DNA of 64,000 nt from Euptelea pleiosperma (GCA_035048495.1 CM068545.1:13103702-13167701); one strand, 5' to 3'. Positions 39,701 through 54,700 are shown, numbered from the stretch's first letter. The notes: generated from the letters alone by a model not told the origin. Translations and numbers: made by a program.

Positions 39701-42700
39701 GTGATTGTGAGAATGAGATTTATTATCTTCTTTTCTCTTATTTTAGTATTATTAATTTTGGCTGCCGTACTGTAGAAAGTTCAGTTCTGTAGTCGAACTA
39801 GGGGCCACTTTTCGTAAATTCATCGAGCCTTTTTTTGACTACTTGATCAAACTTAACGAAGTGCTCAAAATGAAATTTTGTAAACTTGATTTTCTACAAC
39901 TTGGTCAAATCTTACCACTCAATAAATTGAAGAAATTCAGATAAACTCCAAGTTAACTTCAATTTGGAAACCTTGCTTGAGTTTTTATTAATGAGATCAT
40001 GGAAAACATCATTTAAGTCTCCTAATCTCTTTAAATTTGAGAACTGACTACTGTATTGCACTTGAAAGACCTTTGTGCCTATACTAGATACACAATGCTT
40101 TTCTGTGATTTGATGTAGATGGTCTTATTGCATACCTGCGTAAGTGAGAATTCTCTGATGGTTATGTAATATATTCACACTGGCTTACAGTTTTTGGTGG
40201 GATACTTTTTGTTTCTGGAGCTTAGTTGATTTTATGGGATCATTTGTTGAATTTGTGCAGAAAATCCCCTATAAAAATAAAAAAATAAAAAAAATCCTAC
40301 CTTTTTTGGTGACATTGGTTAAAATCTCTTCCTTTTTAGTGACTAATTCCATTTTATGTGGGGGCATGCTGCTCTATTTATCAATCTGTTATCACAGCCA
40401 TATTAAATTTGGTCTTGAGTTTAATACTACACATTTCTAGTTTGCGGTCCGTGGTCTTAGAAATCAAAAGTGCATGGAGTGCATGGAGCTGTGTAGAATG
40501 TTACCATATGTTGTCGAACAGTGCAAAGGCAAAACCTTAATTTTCCTTCCTAGCGAGAGAACACCTGCTGTGTAAACGTTTCGCCTAAATCTTCCAAAGC
40601 GAGGGGAACCTTAAAATCTACGTGTTCCCAATCCGATTTAGGAAAAAGGGAGTCTGAGAACTGGAAACTTAATTTGTTTTGGATGATTGAAAATCTTGAC
40701 TGATGATAAAGTAGTGTAGTCAGATGCACTAAGCGACAAGGGTTCCTTAGGCATTAAGGCACCCAGGCAATGCTTAGGGGATCTCTTTGCCTGGAGATGC
40801 AACTAACTGTTGGGAAGAAAGAACAATAAATAAACAATAAAACAAAGATGCAAACAACCACGACACTGAGATTTACGTGGTTCCCTCTAGATTGAGGTAC
40901 GTCCACAGATCCACACCGATTCCACTATGCTCTAGGGCAAAAAGAAACACACATAGTACAAAATTGGGATACTCGTCTCTCACCAACTGAGGTACGTATA
41001 ACCCCAAGACAAAATTAGGGTTTCCGTATCTCTATGTGAAAATTACAAAAAACGCCCTCAGGCATCATCAGTCTCTACTCTCTACATAACATAACACTAA
41101 CTACACTAATGATGAAAAAACAAGTTCAAAAGTAGGTGGTGGAGCTACGGTTCCAAACATCATGTCATCATCATCATCATCATCATCATACACCTTAACC
41201 CAACTATCTGGGGTTAGGAACATGAATCATATTTCTCCATTTGACTCTATTTAGAACAATCTCTTTTGTCAGAGCATGTCTTCAAATTTTCTCCATGTTA
41301 TTTGGGCCTTCCTTGTGCCCTATCATGGCCTTCAACTTACCAAATCACTTCTTTTCACTAATCCCATTGTTGGTCTTTGTTGTACGTGTACAAACCATCT
41401 CAATCAACTTTCCTTTATTTTATCTCCTATTGGGGCTATTCCTAGATTTCCTTGAGTGTGCTCATTCTTATTTTGTCTTTCTTAGTTTTTTCACTCATCC
41501 ATCTTATCTCTACTACTTTATTCTATGAACATGCTCCATAAAGCATAGTCGTGATCGATGTTGTCTTGTATAATTTTCCCTTTAGTTTGATAGCTTGAAG
41601 TCAATCAAGTAATATTTCAGAAGCATGTTTCCAAGTTAGCCACATAACACTAATTCCATGGGTCACATCCTTCAACAATTTCTCCATCTTTTTGGATAAT
41701 TGAACCTAAATAATATTTTTTTTTAGATTTGAGTTAAAACGGGACAAACGGCCCAACCAGAACAAACGAAAGGCACTCTCAAGATGAGAGCCCCAAAAGG
41801 CACTCTAAGTAAAGTTGCATTGCATTTATCCTGTCTTGATTCTACTTATCTTAAAATCCTTAGTTTTAAAAGTATCCCTCTCATAGCCTTAATTTTGCAT
41901 CTATTTCCCCAGTAAGTGAAAAAATGAGGGAAAGTCGATTGAGATGGTTTTGTCATGTACAACAAAGACTAAAAACAACACCAATGAGGAGGAATGTGCA
42001 AATTGAAGGGCCTAAAAGGGTGAGGGGAAGGCCAAAACAGACATGGAGTGAGGTTTTGAGAGAAGATTTTAAGAAACTTGCCTTAACGAAAGAGATGGGT
42101 TTAGACGTGACCATGGTTGAAAATTTCAGAATGTTTCGTAAGGAAACCGAAAATGTTTCGTATGTTTCGTATTGTTTCGTTTTGTTTCGCCGAGACAAAC
42201 TGAGACAATTCGATACAATCCAAAAAAATAAAAATAAACAAAAAATATAATTTAATGATTTTGAAAATATTTCGTAATGTTTCGGAATGTTTCGTAATAT
42301 TTCGTAATGTTTCGTAACGTTTCGGAAATGTTTCGTAATGTTTCGGAATGTTTCGAAAATTTTGTTTTTTTACCATTTTTTCAATGTTTCGTGAATGTTT
42401 CGTTTCGTTTCGAAGTTTGTCTCAGTTTTTCACTTGACCGAGACATTCCTCTGAAACGAAATTTTAAACCTTGGACATGACTGAATGGAGGAACAAGATT
42501 CGTGCAACTGACCCTATACCATTGGGAAAAGGCTTATAATGATGATGATTTGATTATAAGTAGTCCCACCTCTCACCATGCACTATTAGTCCCATCGTTT
42601 TGTGCAAGGAAGAGAAGGTGAAGACCTCACCTCCAACACTTTTTCAAGGCACAAGAACATGTCAGATCAAGTTTGATTTCCACCATTCAACAACAGTGGA

Positions 42701-45700
42701 GAAGAGGTGACAATGGGTAGTCGAAAATTCGAATCCATATTCGAATAATCGGATATCATCTAAAAATTTCAGATATCGGATTCGGATAATTTTTGATATT
42801 TGAATACTTTTCGGATATGGATTAGGATTTTGATACATTCAATTGATAATATCTGATCCAATCTACAATATAAATATAATAATTATGTTTATTAGATATA
42901 CAATAGATTATATTTAGTCTATATATATAACTATAATTATTATAATTAAAACATTTATTATATATACATAATAATTATATTTTGTTACACATTTATAATA
43001 TAAATTTAACGGTTTATATATATATGATTTACTTATCAGACGAATATGCTATCGGATATTCGATTAGTTAATCAAATTTGAATATTGATTTAGAATATCT
43101 GTTAGATATCAAATCGAATTCAGATATTTTTTTTAAATTCAAATTCATATATGCTTATATTCAATTCGAGTATTATCTGTTGACAGCCTTACAGTTAAGG
43201 ATCAAATATAGGTATGCAAAATTAAAGAATTGTACACACATTTTATTTTTTGAAAATTATTTCATATTTTTTAACTCATTAAGGAAAAATCTTTATGAAT
43301 CCGACGATGCAGAGATTTGAATCTTGATTTGATTTGAATCCTACTCCTTGTGATCCGATTCGACTTTGACAACATTGTCTGTGGGTATTAGATCTGGAAT
43401 TGTTTGAGAATATTATATTAGTTTATGGATTGTTGTTGAGCAATTACTTTACATTTATCTTTCTTTAATTATAAGTTATAGCAAGGTATAATTTCGTTTT
43501 GTACGAGATTTAGTTGTTCCATCAGATTTTCGGATTTTCTTTTAATGTATTCCATCTTTTGCTTATCAACAACAAATACCTTCACTTTTTTATAAGCTAA
43601 ATTGCTGGAAATTAAATTCGTACTATACTTCTCAAGCATTACATGTATCTTCACACATCTACAAAGATGGTTCCTTTTGGTCCCTTATAGAAGAATACTA
43701 AAAACAATTGTGGTTGAAACTATTAAGGAACTTATTAACCAATTTTGGGCCTTGTGATTAATATAACTCACCGTGTCACACATTGCAGGATTTGGATATG
43801 GTAATCATGAAGATGCAAGCTTCACACTCGACAAGAAAATTACTCTTAGCCAAGGAAATAATACGCTAGCGATATTGAGTATGATGATAGGTGTACAGGT
43901 ACACATAATTTGGTTTCTTGTTTGTGTTGCTCGCTAAATGATCCTGCCACAGTTATTCGCAAGGTATTAAATTTCATAAATTTCACGAAATAATTCCCTT
44001 CCAAAGAAACCAAAATGGAAATCAACTAACATGTCAGTTTTGTAAAATTTCGCACGAAATCACTATTCAGTGACGAAATTTCAATTAAAAGTGTTTTTTT
44101 TTTCAAAATTTTAAAATTGCAAACGGTTTTTGCATTTTTGATTATCTTTTTCTTCGAAAATTTTGACAAAGGAATAAAAGAACCAAATTTGAGCCTTTTT
44201 GGGGTACTCAAATCAAATGGATAGAAATCACCTATTAAGATGAATTTGGTGTGTAGGTTTACAGAGGGGTGGGCTAAACATTCATGGGATCAGTGGGGTC
44301 TGAAAGAGTGTGCCACATGGCATATTTGGGTGGACACCAAAGTTTTTTTTGTAATATCATATGTAGCTAGTCTATATCTTTTTTACTTTTTTTTTGGTAA
44401 TAACGTAGTCTATATCTTTATGATCGACAATATTACCTAGTCTACATCAAAACCATTTCTTATGAAAGTGCCATCTTGCTAAGTTGGTAAAGTTTGTGGG
44501 TGTTGATAACCACAGACTTAGGTTTGAAACCCACCTTCAGCTTTGAGTTGTTGATCTCAATAAAAACAGGCTTACCCGGTGGCAACACCAAACTTTTTTC
44601 CTTCTGATTTCCCTAGTCCTTTCCATGAATTTATTGAGGATGATGCTAGGAGTTGTAAATATCCTGGCTTGTAAATTTTGTTTTTATTCATAGCTGTTAG
44701 GGGTCTGTCTAACCACATTTTTTGCCAAAAGAAAAAAAATGTGGTTGGGAATTGGGACATTTATAAATGAGCATTGTTGTTGTTGGCATTTCATAAATAC
44801 ACATTGTTAGATGGTTCTTGAGATTCGCATCATATGAACCTTGATGACCATCCAATGGTGTGGATTGTGGGCCTTAGAGGTGCTAATAACTTCTTTTAGA
44901 CCTTACCGATTGTTATAATTGACCTTAAAGAAGGCCTAACCCTATAATTTACACAATACAACAATTATTCAGTCTTTGACCAATAGCAACTATATATATG
45001 AGCTAGGCTTGTATGGGTACAAGCCTCATACAAAGTTTGTTGTGACCCCTTTATTTGTGATGTGTCATGTACTTTTTTAATTTGATATAGTATACTTAAT
45101 GTGATATGATTTAACAATTATAACCATTTTCATGTGCAATTTTAGTTGTTTTTAACTATCGGGTTTTCAAATACCTAGGTTAGCATTTAACAAAATGCTA
45201 TGAACATTCATTTACACATTGATGCCGGATAACTAGAGTTGAATATGGATTTGAGTTAAGGACTTCTAGGGTATACTTCCATAGACTAGTTATTAACAAG
45301 TAAGGGACTGATATGGTCCAAAACTCTGGGTTAAGATTGATAGAAATATTTTTGGAGTTCGAATTTATATGCATAAGGTATAGGGTCATTAGGGTTTGTG
45401 GATAATGGGTTGTCACAAGTTAAGGTTTAGGGGGACTAATTGAAAGGGATGGTTTTTATGGATAAAGAGAAAATATAAAGAGATAAGCGGAGTCTAAACA
45501 CTTAGGGTTCCATTAGTATGGAGTCACACCACACGAGGATTCTTTAATGAAGTTGCACCACCAACGAATAAAGGAGTCACACTATGATACCCGGATACCT
45601 ATACTAGTGCCTCGTACCAATGTCGTGTCGACATGGATACGGACACCGGACACTCTACCGACACGTATCCCCACGTATCCTTCATAAAAAGTTGAAAAAA

Positions 45701-48700
45701 TTAGCAAAAAATAAAAATTTTGGACTACAAATTAGGATACTCGTATCCATATCCGTGCCCTTGATTTTGGAAAATGTCGAATCGTATCCCCGCTTCCCAT
45801 ATCCGTATCTGTATCTGGGCATCATAAGTCACACCCTTAAACAAAGCTTGCAACAAGCAAACAATATCCTCTTCTCATTCTCATAAATAAAGAGAACTTA
45901 CATCTATTTAATGTTATTCGGTTCCTAATTGAGAAGAAGAGGGAGAGCATCTTGACAAGGTATATGAGATATTTGCGGCTTTTGTTGATAGTAAGGCTAT
46001 TGAGAAGATTATGAGAGATTTCTTGTGGCATGGTTGGGGGGATTCTCATTAGTTTCATTTAGTGGAGTGGGTCAAGGTTTGTAGGCTTAAGGAGGAAGGA
46101 GGGTTGGGTTTTCGGTGCATTAGAGAGGTGGATGTGGCCCTCTTGGGTAAGTGGCTTTGGCGGTTTGGGGAGGAGGTGGAGAGTTTGTGGAGGCTTGTCA
46201 TTGTGGGAAAGTATGGCGAGTTTTTGGAAGGGGGTTGCCGGTCTTCTATGTCTCAGTCCTATGGTAGCAGCATGTGGAAGGGTATTTTAAAGGTGTGTGA
46301 TCGTTTTAATACTGGCATTCATTTTAGTGTTGGGAGAGGAGACAATATCCAATTTTGGGAGAACGTTTGGTAAGGGGAGGATCCTTTGAAAGAAAAATTT
46401 CCGTCTTTGTTTCACATCTCAGATCTCCAAGGGGCTAAGATTCAAGAGTGCATTGAGGTTCGAGAGGGAGAGGGTGAGGCTTCTTGGAATCTCGGCTTTA
46501 GGAGGAATCTGAATGACTGGGAGGTAGACATTTTGGGTAACTTCTCGGCTAGGATCGATGATGTTCTTTGTGTGTCTTTGGAGGTGGATCAGACAATGTG
46601 GCATTGGGATCCTAAGGGTGTGTTCTTGGTTTCATGTTTCTATTCCCATCTTGCGGGGTGGGCATTAGATCTTTTCGGCGTCTTTGGTTTGGGGGCCTTT
46701 TATCAATTTCATTTTTCACTTGGACGACCATCTCGGACAAGATCTTGACGGTTGACCATCTGATTAGAAGGGGAATGATGACTTATAACAATTGCTCCTT
46801 GTACAAATCTAGTGCTAAGTCAGCAGATCATCTGTTGCTGCATTGCCAGTTTACTTACACTATTTGGCAAGCTTTTTTCTCCTTCGGCGTGGCTTTAGTG
46901 ATTCCGGAGCATGTGGGGTCTTTAGTATATGGTTCCTCAGTCGATGTGTTCAGGGTAGAGGTAAGCTACTTTGGCGGATTCTTCCATATGTAGTGATTTG
47001 GGCCATCTGGAAAGAGAGGAATTGCCGTATCTTTGAGGGAGTTGAAGAAGATATCCCTAGAGTTATCTTGAGGATCAAGGCTTGTATTTGTGGTCCTCTT
47101 TATCTCCTATGTTTCATGGTTGCTTCTTTGATGCTTTCGTTTTTAGCAGGATCTTCCATGTCTTGTTTGGTGTAGGGTTGTCGTCTTGAGAGTGTCTCCT
47201 ATTGTTTCGGTTGGGTTGTTGCCCCTTCTTAAAGCAAATCTTACTTATAAAAAAAAAAAAACAAGTCAAAACTTCAAAAAAAAAAAAATTAGAAGGTACT
47301 AAAAAATTAAAATTTTCCAAATCCTAGGCCATTATCTGGCAGTCCAAAAGCATCACATTAGGAATTCACTGTAGGTTCTATATTGTTCTATAACTAGGCC
47401 ATTATCTGTGCATTTTCCTGCACCCACTCATCTTAATTACTCGAATCCTTTGTCAGCTTCTTATCAGTCAAGTACTTAAGTTTCACTTTGGCAATAAAGA
47501 AGATTTGTATTGACTTCAACCGTTGCAAATAATTTCTCCCATTTTAATTTTGCAGCGGTCATTTGAGCCCCAAAAAAATCAGAAGTATTTGAGATACCGA
47601 TTTTTAGGGTTTATCCTCCATGATTACCAAAAGAATATAACCATAATAAATCACTTAAGAATGATTCCGACAACTTCGAGTAGCTTCCGGCACCCGAACA
47701 CAGGGTCAACTGATCCACTCTTGTCGCGTGGGCAACAAACTACGAACACAACACTCAACAAAGCACCACAACTGCAGCCAGAGTAGTCTGCAATCGATAC
47801 AATTCATCATCACGGTTCATCAAGTACTATTCATCGGGCACTGTTTATTGGGCTTTGTTCATTATTACTGTTCATCGAATAGTATCATAGCTACTATTCA
47901 TCAGTATTGTTCAACTGAAGGCTGAACCCTGGACATCAATCCTGCTCTGGTACCATGTAAATTTATCTAAGATTTCAGCATTCTAACAACAAATGAGGAA
48001 ATAAAGAAAAGAGAAGTACACGATCTCCCTTAAATTGCTTATATTCACTTTGGATTGACTCACAAATTACAAGTATGCCTTCCTAGGAGCCAATAATAAG
48101 AAAAGACAAAATAACTAGGAAAGGACCGAAATAGCCCTATTAATAAATACACCAACATATTCAATACTAGCTTATCCAGCAAAATAAAAAAGAAAAAGGA
48201 AAAAAAATAATTGTAAGCTTCGCTTGGGATACTTCTTTTCTATGAAACTGAAAACTAATATTTAGCAAAAAGATCGGCTGAATTTTATAAGGATTTCAAT
48301 ATTATATCATTTAATTTGAAAGCTTAGTTATATGTGTATGTTACATTTGTTTCTTAATGACTGGAATATTTATATATTTGTATATTTGCTTAAGAGCTAC
48401 AAGAAGGAAACAGAGAGTCAAGTTTGCAACTGTAGATGCGAATAGTATATCATAGTAGAATTTTAGGGTTTCAGGAAGAGAGGAGAAGAAGAGAGAAAAA
48501 GAAGAAGGGAAAGCGTTGGAGAGTTTTTAAATCTACCAACGTCCCACAATATTATTTATATTACTAGGTCAAAACAATTACACCCACATTAATATCTCCA
48601 CCCACCATATATCTTATATTATATTCTCCCTCATACTGACAACACTCCCCCTCAAGTTGGTGCATGAATATCGATCATGCCTAACTTGTCCAAACAAGCC

Positions 48701-51700
48701 CGAAATTGAGCAACCGCAACACATTTGGTGAGAACATCAGCCACTTGTTCTGACGTAGGCACGAATGGTGTACAGATTACTCCCGAAGTAACTTTCTCGC
48801 GAATGAAATATCTATCCACTTCGATGTGCTTTGTTCTATCATGTTGCACGGGATTATGTGCAATGCTTATGGCCGCCTTGTTGTCACAATATAACGACAT
48901 AGATCCTTCAATCGGGAAACCTAGCTCCCTAAGTAAAATTTTGAGCCATAGTAGCTCACACAGACCATGGGCCATAGATTGGAATTCGGCTTCCGCACTT
49001 GACCGAGCTACCACTTGCTGCTTCTTGCTCTTCCAGGTTACTAGATTGCCTCCCACAAATGTGCAATAGCCTGAAGTAGACCGTCTATCATCTTGGGCAC
49101 CAGCCCAATTTGCATCAGTAAAGCCTTCAACCCTCGTATGCCCATGACGACAAAATAACAATCCCTTCCCTGGGGATGACTTCAAGTATCTCAAGATACG
49201 GTTAGTAGCTTCCAAGTGCGGTGTGCGAGGCGCGTGCATGTACTGGCTCACCACACTCACGGCATATGCAATATCCGGTCGTGTGTGAGCTAGGTAGATG
49301 AGGCGTCCCACGAGTCTCTGAAAGCTACCCACATCCTCAAGGAGTTCTCTTGATTGACTATCTAGCCGATGGTTTGCTTCAATCGGGGTATCAACAGGTC
49401 GTGCCCCCAACATGCCTGTATCCTGAAGTAAATCCAATACATATTTCCTCTGGCATATGTATATCCCCTCATTCAATCTTGCAACCTCAATGCCCAAGAA
49501 GTACTTTAAGGTGCCTAGATCCTTAATTTCAAATTCAGCTGCCAAGAAGCTCTTAAGTCTGGAAATTTTTGTTGCACAGTTCCCTGTGACAATAATGTCG
49601 TCCACATACACAATTAGGATAGTCGTAGTCCCCCCTACTCGTTTGATAAAGAGTGTGTGGTCTGCCTGACCCTGGTTGTATCCCAATTGTTTAACTGCTC
49701 CACTGAATCTTTCAAACCATGCTCTTGGTGACTGTTTCAAACCATATAGAGTTTTCTTCAACTTACACACTCTCTGCATGTCATTAGACACCCGGAACCC
49801 CGGAGGGGGGAGCATGTAAACTTCTTCCTTCAAGTCACCATGGAGGAATGCATTCTTAACATCGAGCTGTAGTAGTGGCCAGGACTGACTTGCTGCGAGT
49901 GAGAGAATAACCCGAATAAAGTTTAGTTTGGCTACAGGAGCGAATGTCTCCTTGTAGTCAATACCATATGTCTGAGAATAGCCCTTAGCCACCAGCCGTG
50001 CCTTGTATCTATCCACAGATCCATCCGGTTTGCATTTCACTGTATAGACCCACTTACATCCAACCGGCTTTTTACCCTGTGGTAACTGAACCAGTTCCCA
50101 TGTGTTATTTTTTTCCAGTGCGTTCATTTCCTCAACCATCGCCTCCTTCCATCTGGGTTGTGCTAGAGCCTCTGTGACAGAAGAAGGAAGAGTAACAGAG
50201 GACAGGGAGGTAACAAAAGATTTGTAGGATGGTGATAAGTTATCATAGGAAACAAAATTAGCAATAGGGTGTTGAGTACAGGATCTCTTCCCTTTCCGAA
50301 GAGCAATAGGAAGATCAGAACTACTATCACATAAAGAAGGGGAAACCAAAGGGGAACCAAATGAGGAATTACTTGGATCTAGTGAGGAGGAGTCTTGACC
50401 TTGACATTCAGGAATGGTCTTTGTCTCCCTTACTCTACGACGAGTATAGACTTGCAGCTCCCCCTGCTTGCTAGTGTCTCTGTCATGCATAATAGTATCA
50501 ATAACTGGTTCATCTAATGTCACGGGCAAAGCAGGGGTCACATGCCGTTCCTCACACCAACTACTCTCCCCCTGAGGATCGGCAGGGCTAGCAGCGGAAA
50601 AAAAAGGAGCCGATTCTAGAAAAGTGACATCCATAGTAACAAACCTCCTTCGTGTGGGAGGATGATAGCATTTATACCCCTTCGAGCTTGAGGAGTACCC
50701 TAGGAACACACATTTAAGTGCTTTAGGGTCCAACTTTGTCCGATGAGGGCCAAGGATATGGACGTAACAAACACAGCCAAAGATTTTCGGAGGAACCGCA
50801 AATTGAGGACTAGAGGGACGAAGGAACTGAAAAGGAGTGTGGAACTGAAGAGACCGAGACGGCATACGGTTGATGAGAAAGGCGGCAAGAAGCACGGCAT
50901 CAGACCAATAAGTTTTGGGAACATTGTACCACAAAAGGAGAGAACGAACCACTTCCAGTAGATGTCGATTTTTTCTTTCGGCCACCCCATTTTGTTGCGG
51001 GGTGAACACACATGAATTTTGATGCTCAATACCATGCTCTGCCAAGTACAACTTCAACCCCCCATACATGTACTCCCCCCCTTGATCAGATCGGAGAACT
51101 TTTATACACTTTCCAAACTGGGTAAGGATTAGTTTGTTGAAGTTCTGGAAGATAGAAAACACTTCATCTTTAGATTTCATAACAAATATCCATGTGCACC
51201 TAGAGAAATCATCCACAAACGAGACAAAGTAGCGATAACCAAAAATAGAAGTAACCGGGGACGGGCCCCAAACATCAGAATGAATCAAATCAAAAATAGC
51301 ATTGCTTTTATTACCCCGTGGTGGGAAAACAGAACGAGTGTGCTTGGACAGAGCACACACTTCACAATGAAGTTCAGACAGCGATACAGACTGAAACAAT
51401 GCAGAAATAAGAGACGTAAATATGAAAAAGACACATGACCAAGACGAGAATGCCAAGACAGTAGCTGCTCCTTATTGAAACTATTATTATGACTACGAGA
51501 CTGCAACGCTGCTAGAACTGTGGGAGACGCATCTAGGAGATAGAGACCATTCACTTCACGTCCAGTGCCAATCGTCCTCCTCGTGACCAAGTCCTGAAAC
51601 ACACAATGAGAAGGAAAGAAAGTGACACAACAATTCAGGGTTTTTGTGAGAGAGCTAACAGAAAGCAGGTTAGTATCAAACTTGGGAACATGAAGGACAG

Positions 51701-54700
51701 GATAAAGAAATCTCAGATGTGGCTATGACACGACCTTTCCCAGAGACAGAGGAAAGGGTGCCATCTGCGATGCGGACTTTATCAGCCCCAGAACCCACAG
51801 AATAGGAAGAAAATAAGGTAGACATACCCGTCATATGCTCTGAAGCCCCCGAATCAATAATCCAGGGTGAGGAAGAAGTAGAGACGGAAACATGATGGGC
51901 AGAACTGATGGTACCTGACTGGGCAAATGCAGAAGTGGCCGAAGGTCCATCCAAGTGGGCCATAAAGCGCCGTATATTCTCGAGCTCCTCTCGAGAAATA
52001 GTAACTGGTGGTGTGTCCGAGGAAGGGGATGGATCTGTAGGAGTATCCATAGCAACGCTGTGGACAGTGGGAGGCGCGCGTGACGACGGCAGGGACGACT
52101 GCGGGGGTCGTCCAACAATATTCCAACATTTTTCTTTACTATGGCCCTTCTTGCCACACCCCTCACACATATGAAGACTCCAGCATTTATCTTGACTGTG
52201 GCCTTTCTTGCCACAATGAGCACAAGTAGGTGGAGGACCTTTAGGGCGATGCTGTGGTGGTTTCTGTGATGATGAAACTGCAACCAGGGCAGACTTTTCA
52301 TGTTTGGGAAGATGAGACATGACATCTCTGCGACTTTCTTCACTTTGAACATAGGCGTATACTTGGTTAAGCGAGGGTAAATCATCTTTACTGAGCAACT
52401 GGACACGGGCTAACTCGAAATCAGCATTCAAGCCAGCAAGGAACTCATATATCCTGTTCTGATCCACCAACGTGCGATATGCCTTACCATCTGTGGTACA
52501 GGCAGGGGTAAAAACTTGATAATAATCAAGCTCCTCCCACATGCTACGAAGCTTAGCAAAATACTCGGCCAAAGGCAAGTCTCCTTGACGAAGAGTGGCA
52601 ATGCTCTGGCGCAACTGATACACACGAGCAACATTCTTTTGCTGGGAATAGGTCTGAGATGCAGAGTCCCAGATCTCCTTTGCAGTAGTATGAAATAGGA
52701 ATCCTCGACTGATGTGGAGCTCCATAGAGTTAAGAAGCCACGACATAACAGTCAAATTGCCCGATTCCCATTTCTCAAACTCGGGGTCATCCTCTTTAGG
52801 GGCCACTAGACGGCCGGTAAGATATCCTTGTTTTCCACGGCCACCAATAAACATCTTGGCAGCCCTAGACCATTCCAAATAATTTTTTCCAGCCAGCTTG
52901 ATAGTGGTGATCTGCAACACAGGGTTTTCATATGGAGTAGGGGCTAAAACTGGGGGGCCGGTAGGCCTGGAGACCACATCTGAGGCTCCGGATGCATCTG
53001 ACGTCGGCATAGCTGCGTCACAAACAACAAATAACAAGCAAATAATAGAAAAAGACCACCCAATAAATAGCAACCACGATCTGAGACAAACCGGAGGCAC
53101 AACGGAGATCGAAACGAGTCAAACGATTCAAGCCACGCTAACCAAGAGATCACGGAGTGATGGGATCATCCCAAAGTTCCAACAAAGCATCCAAGAAAGG
53201 ATTAAAGGCATAGGGGAGCCAACCAACAGGGATTGAGGGTGTTCGTGATGCCCAATAAGGGCAAAAAAGTCACCGGCGGTAATAATAGGGGGGAGAAATC
53301 GATCCCCCAGCCTCAATACTCCACCAAACTTGAAATAAATGGCATAGGCCTATAGGTAATAATGGGAGGGACCAAAACGAAGCAGCAATCGAAGTCAAGA
53401 AGCTTTGAAAGAGGTCGCAAATCACCACGAACTGAAACGAGCTTGTTTTTCAATATTTTCGAATATCAGCCATAACATGCTCAAAAATTTCCAAAAAATC
53501 ACCAAAATTCCTAGAAAAATGTCATCTACTGGAAGGTGAAGGTTTTGGAGATCTTGAGCACCCTGTCCATACAGCTGATGACGTCAGCCGTACGGCTCCA
53601 TGACGTCAGCAATGTTATCACCCCTTGAAGGTTTGAGGCGTGAGGAGATTCACCCCTGAAGTTTTTGTGCGGATTCGATTCGCTATGCTTTGATACCAAG
53701 TAGAATTTTAGGGTTTCAGGAAGAGAGGAGAAGAAGAGAGAAAAAGAAGAAGGGAAAGCGTTGGAGAGTTTTTAAATCTACCAACGTCCCACAATATTAT
53801 TTATATTACTAGGTCAAAACAATTACACCCACATTAATATCTCCACCCACCATATATCTTATATTATATTCTCCCTCATACTGACAACAATCATGATAAT
53901 CCGTACTTGAAGATTTTTCTCACCTCATTTAAATATACAAAGGAACTCATCTTTTGGGCCCACGTCTACCCATTTGGCTCATGTTAGTACCATTTTCTTC
54001 TGCAAAAATCTGACGCATGTCGCATGTTTCAATAGTTTAATTTGAAAGCTTCTGTTTCTCAATTCTAATATCCAAGATCCAGATACCTTTCTTCTCTATT
54101 TTGAGAATTCTTTGAATACTGCATGACCATCAAAGTTAACCAATGATCTTTTAATATTTCTCTTAAGAATATTATTTAAATCTCCGATTTAGTCTAATGT
54201 CAGTTTTTTATAGCTTCTTATGTTTTTCTGTCTACTTTGCCAGAACTATGGGCCATGGTTTGATGTTGCTGGTGCAGGAATTTTCTCTGCTACTCTTATT
54301 GACTTGAATGCCAAGGAAGATCTTTCTTCCAGAGATTGGACCTATCAGGTTTTGGTCTATACTTGATCCAATGAGCTTACTATCAACTATAAGTAGATAT
54401 AATAGTTCTGCAATATCACTTTCTTTATTTCAAGCTCGATCACGACAATTGAGCTGAAATTACGCTAGGGGGAAATGTTTCCTGCTTAAACACAATATGG
54501 GATTTTTAATCCAAACAATTTGTCTAAATACAGTGCTATTTTTTGAGATTCAAATTTTAATCATTTTTTTTTATATGTAAGTATAATGTATTGAATAAAG
54601 AGGAGGGGGAAAACCCCACTATACAAAAAGCACAAAGAAAAAACTTAGAAAGGAAGACCCTCACTAACCATACAAAGTATACAAAGGCAAAAGATATCTA

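Larger units (their letters stand above)
48454..53889 (-). mobile_element. Copia-3: very young Copia with identical LTRs
   Basis: 5436 bp. LTRs of 191 bp at 48454-48644 and 53699-53889 read identical. TSD ATCAT at 48449-48453 and 53890-53894. PBS TGGTATCAAAGC (inverse 53687-53698) and polypurine tract TTGAGGGGGAG (inverse 48645-48655). LTR ends are TG...CT. Located in BGAL intron 9, antisense. Confidence 0.97.

Noticed and set aside
53100..53236. Upstream extension of Copia-3 gag to an earlier start
   Set aside because: The added residues are hydrophobic leader sequence not shared with Copia-1 or Copia-2; the ATG at 53010 gives a gag-like N-terminus.
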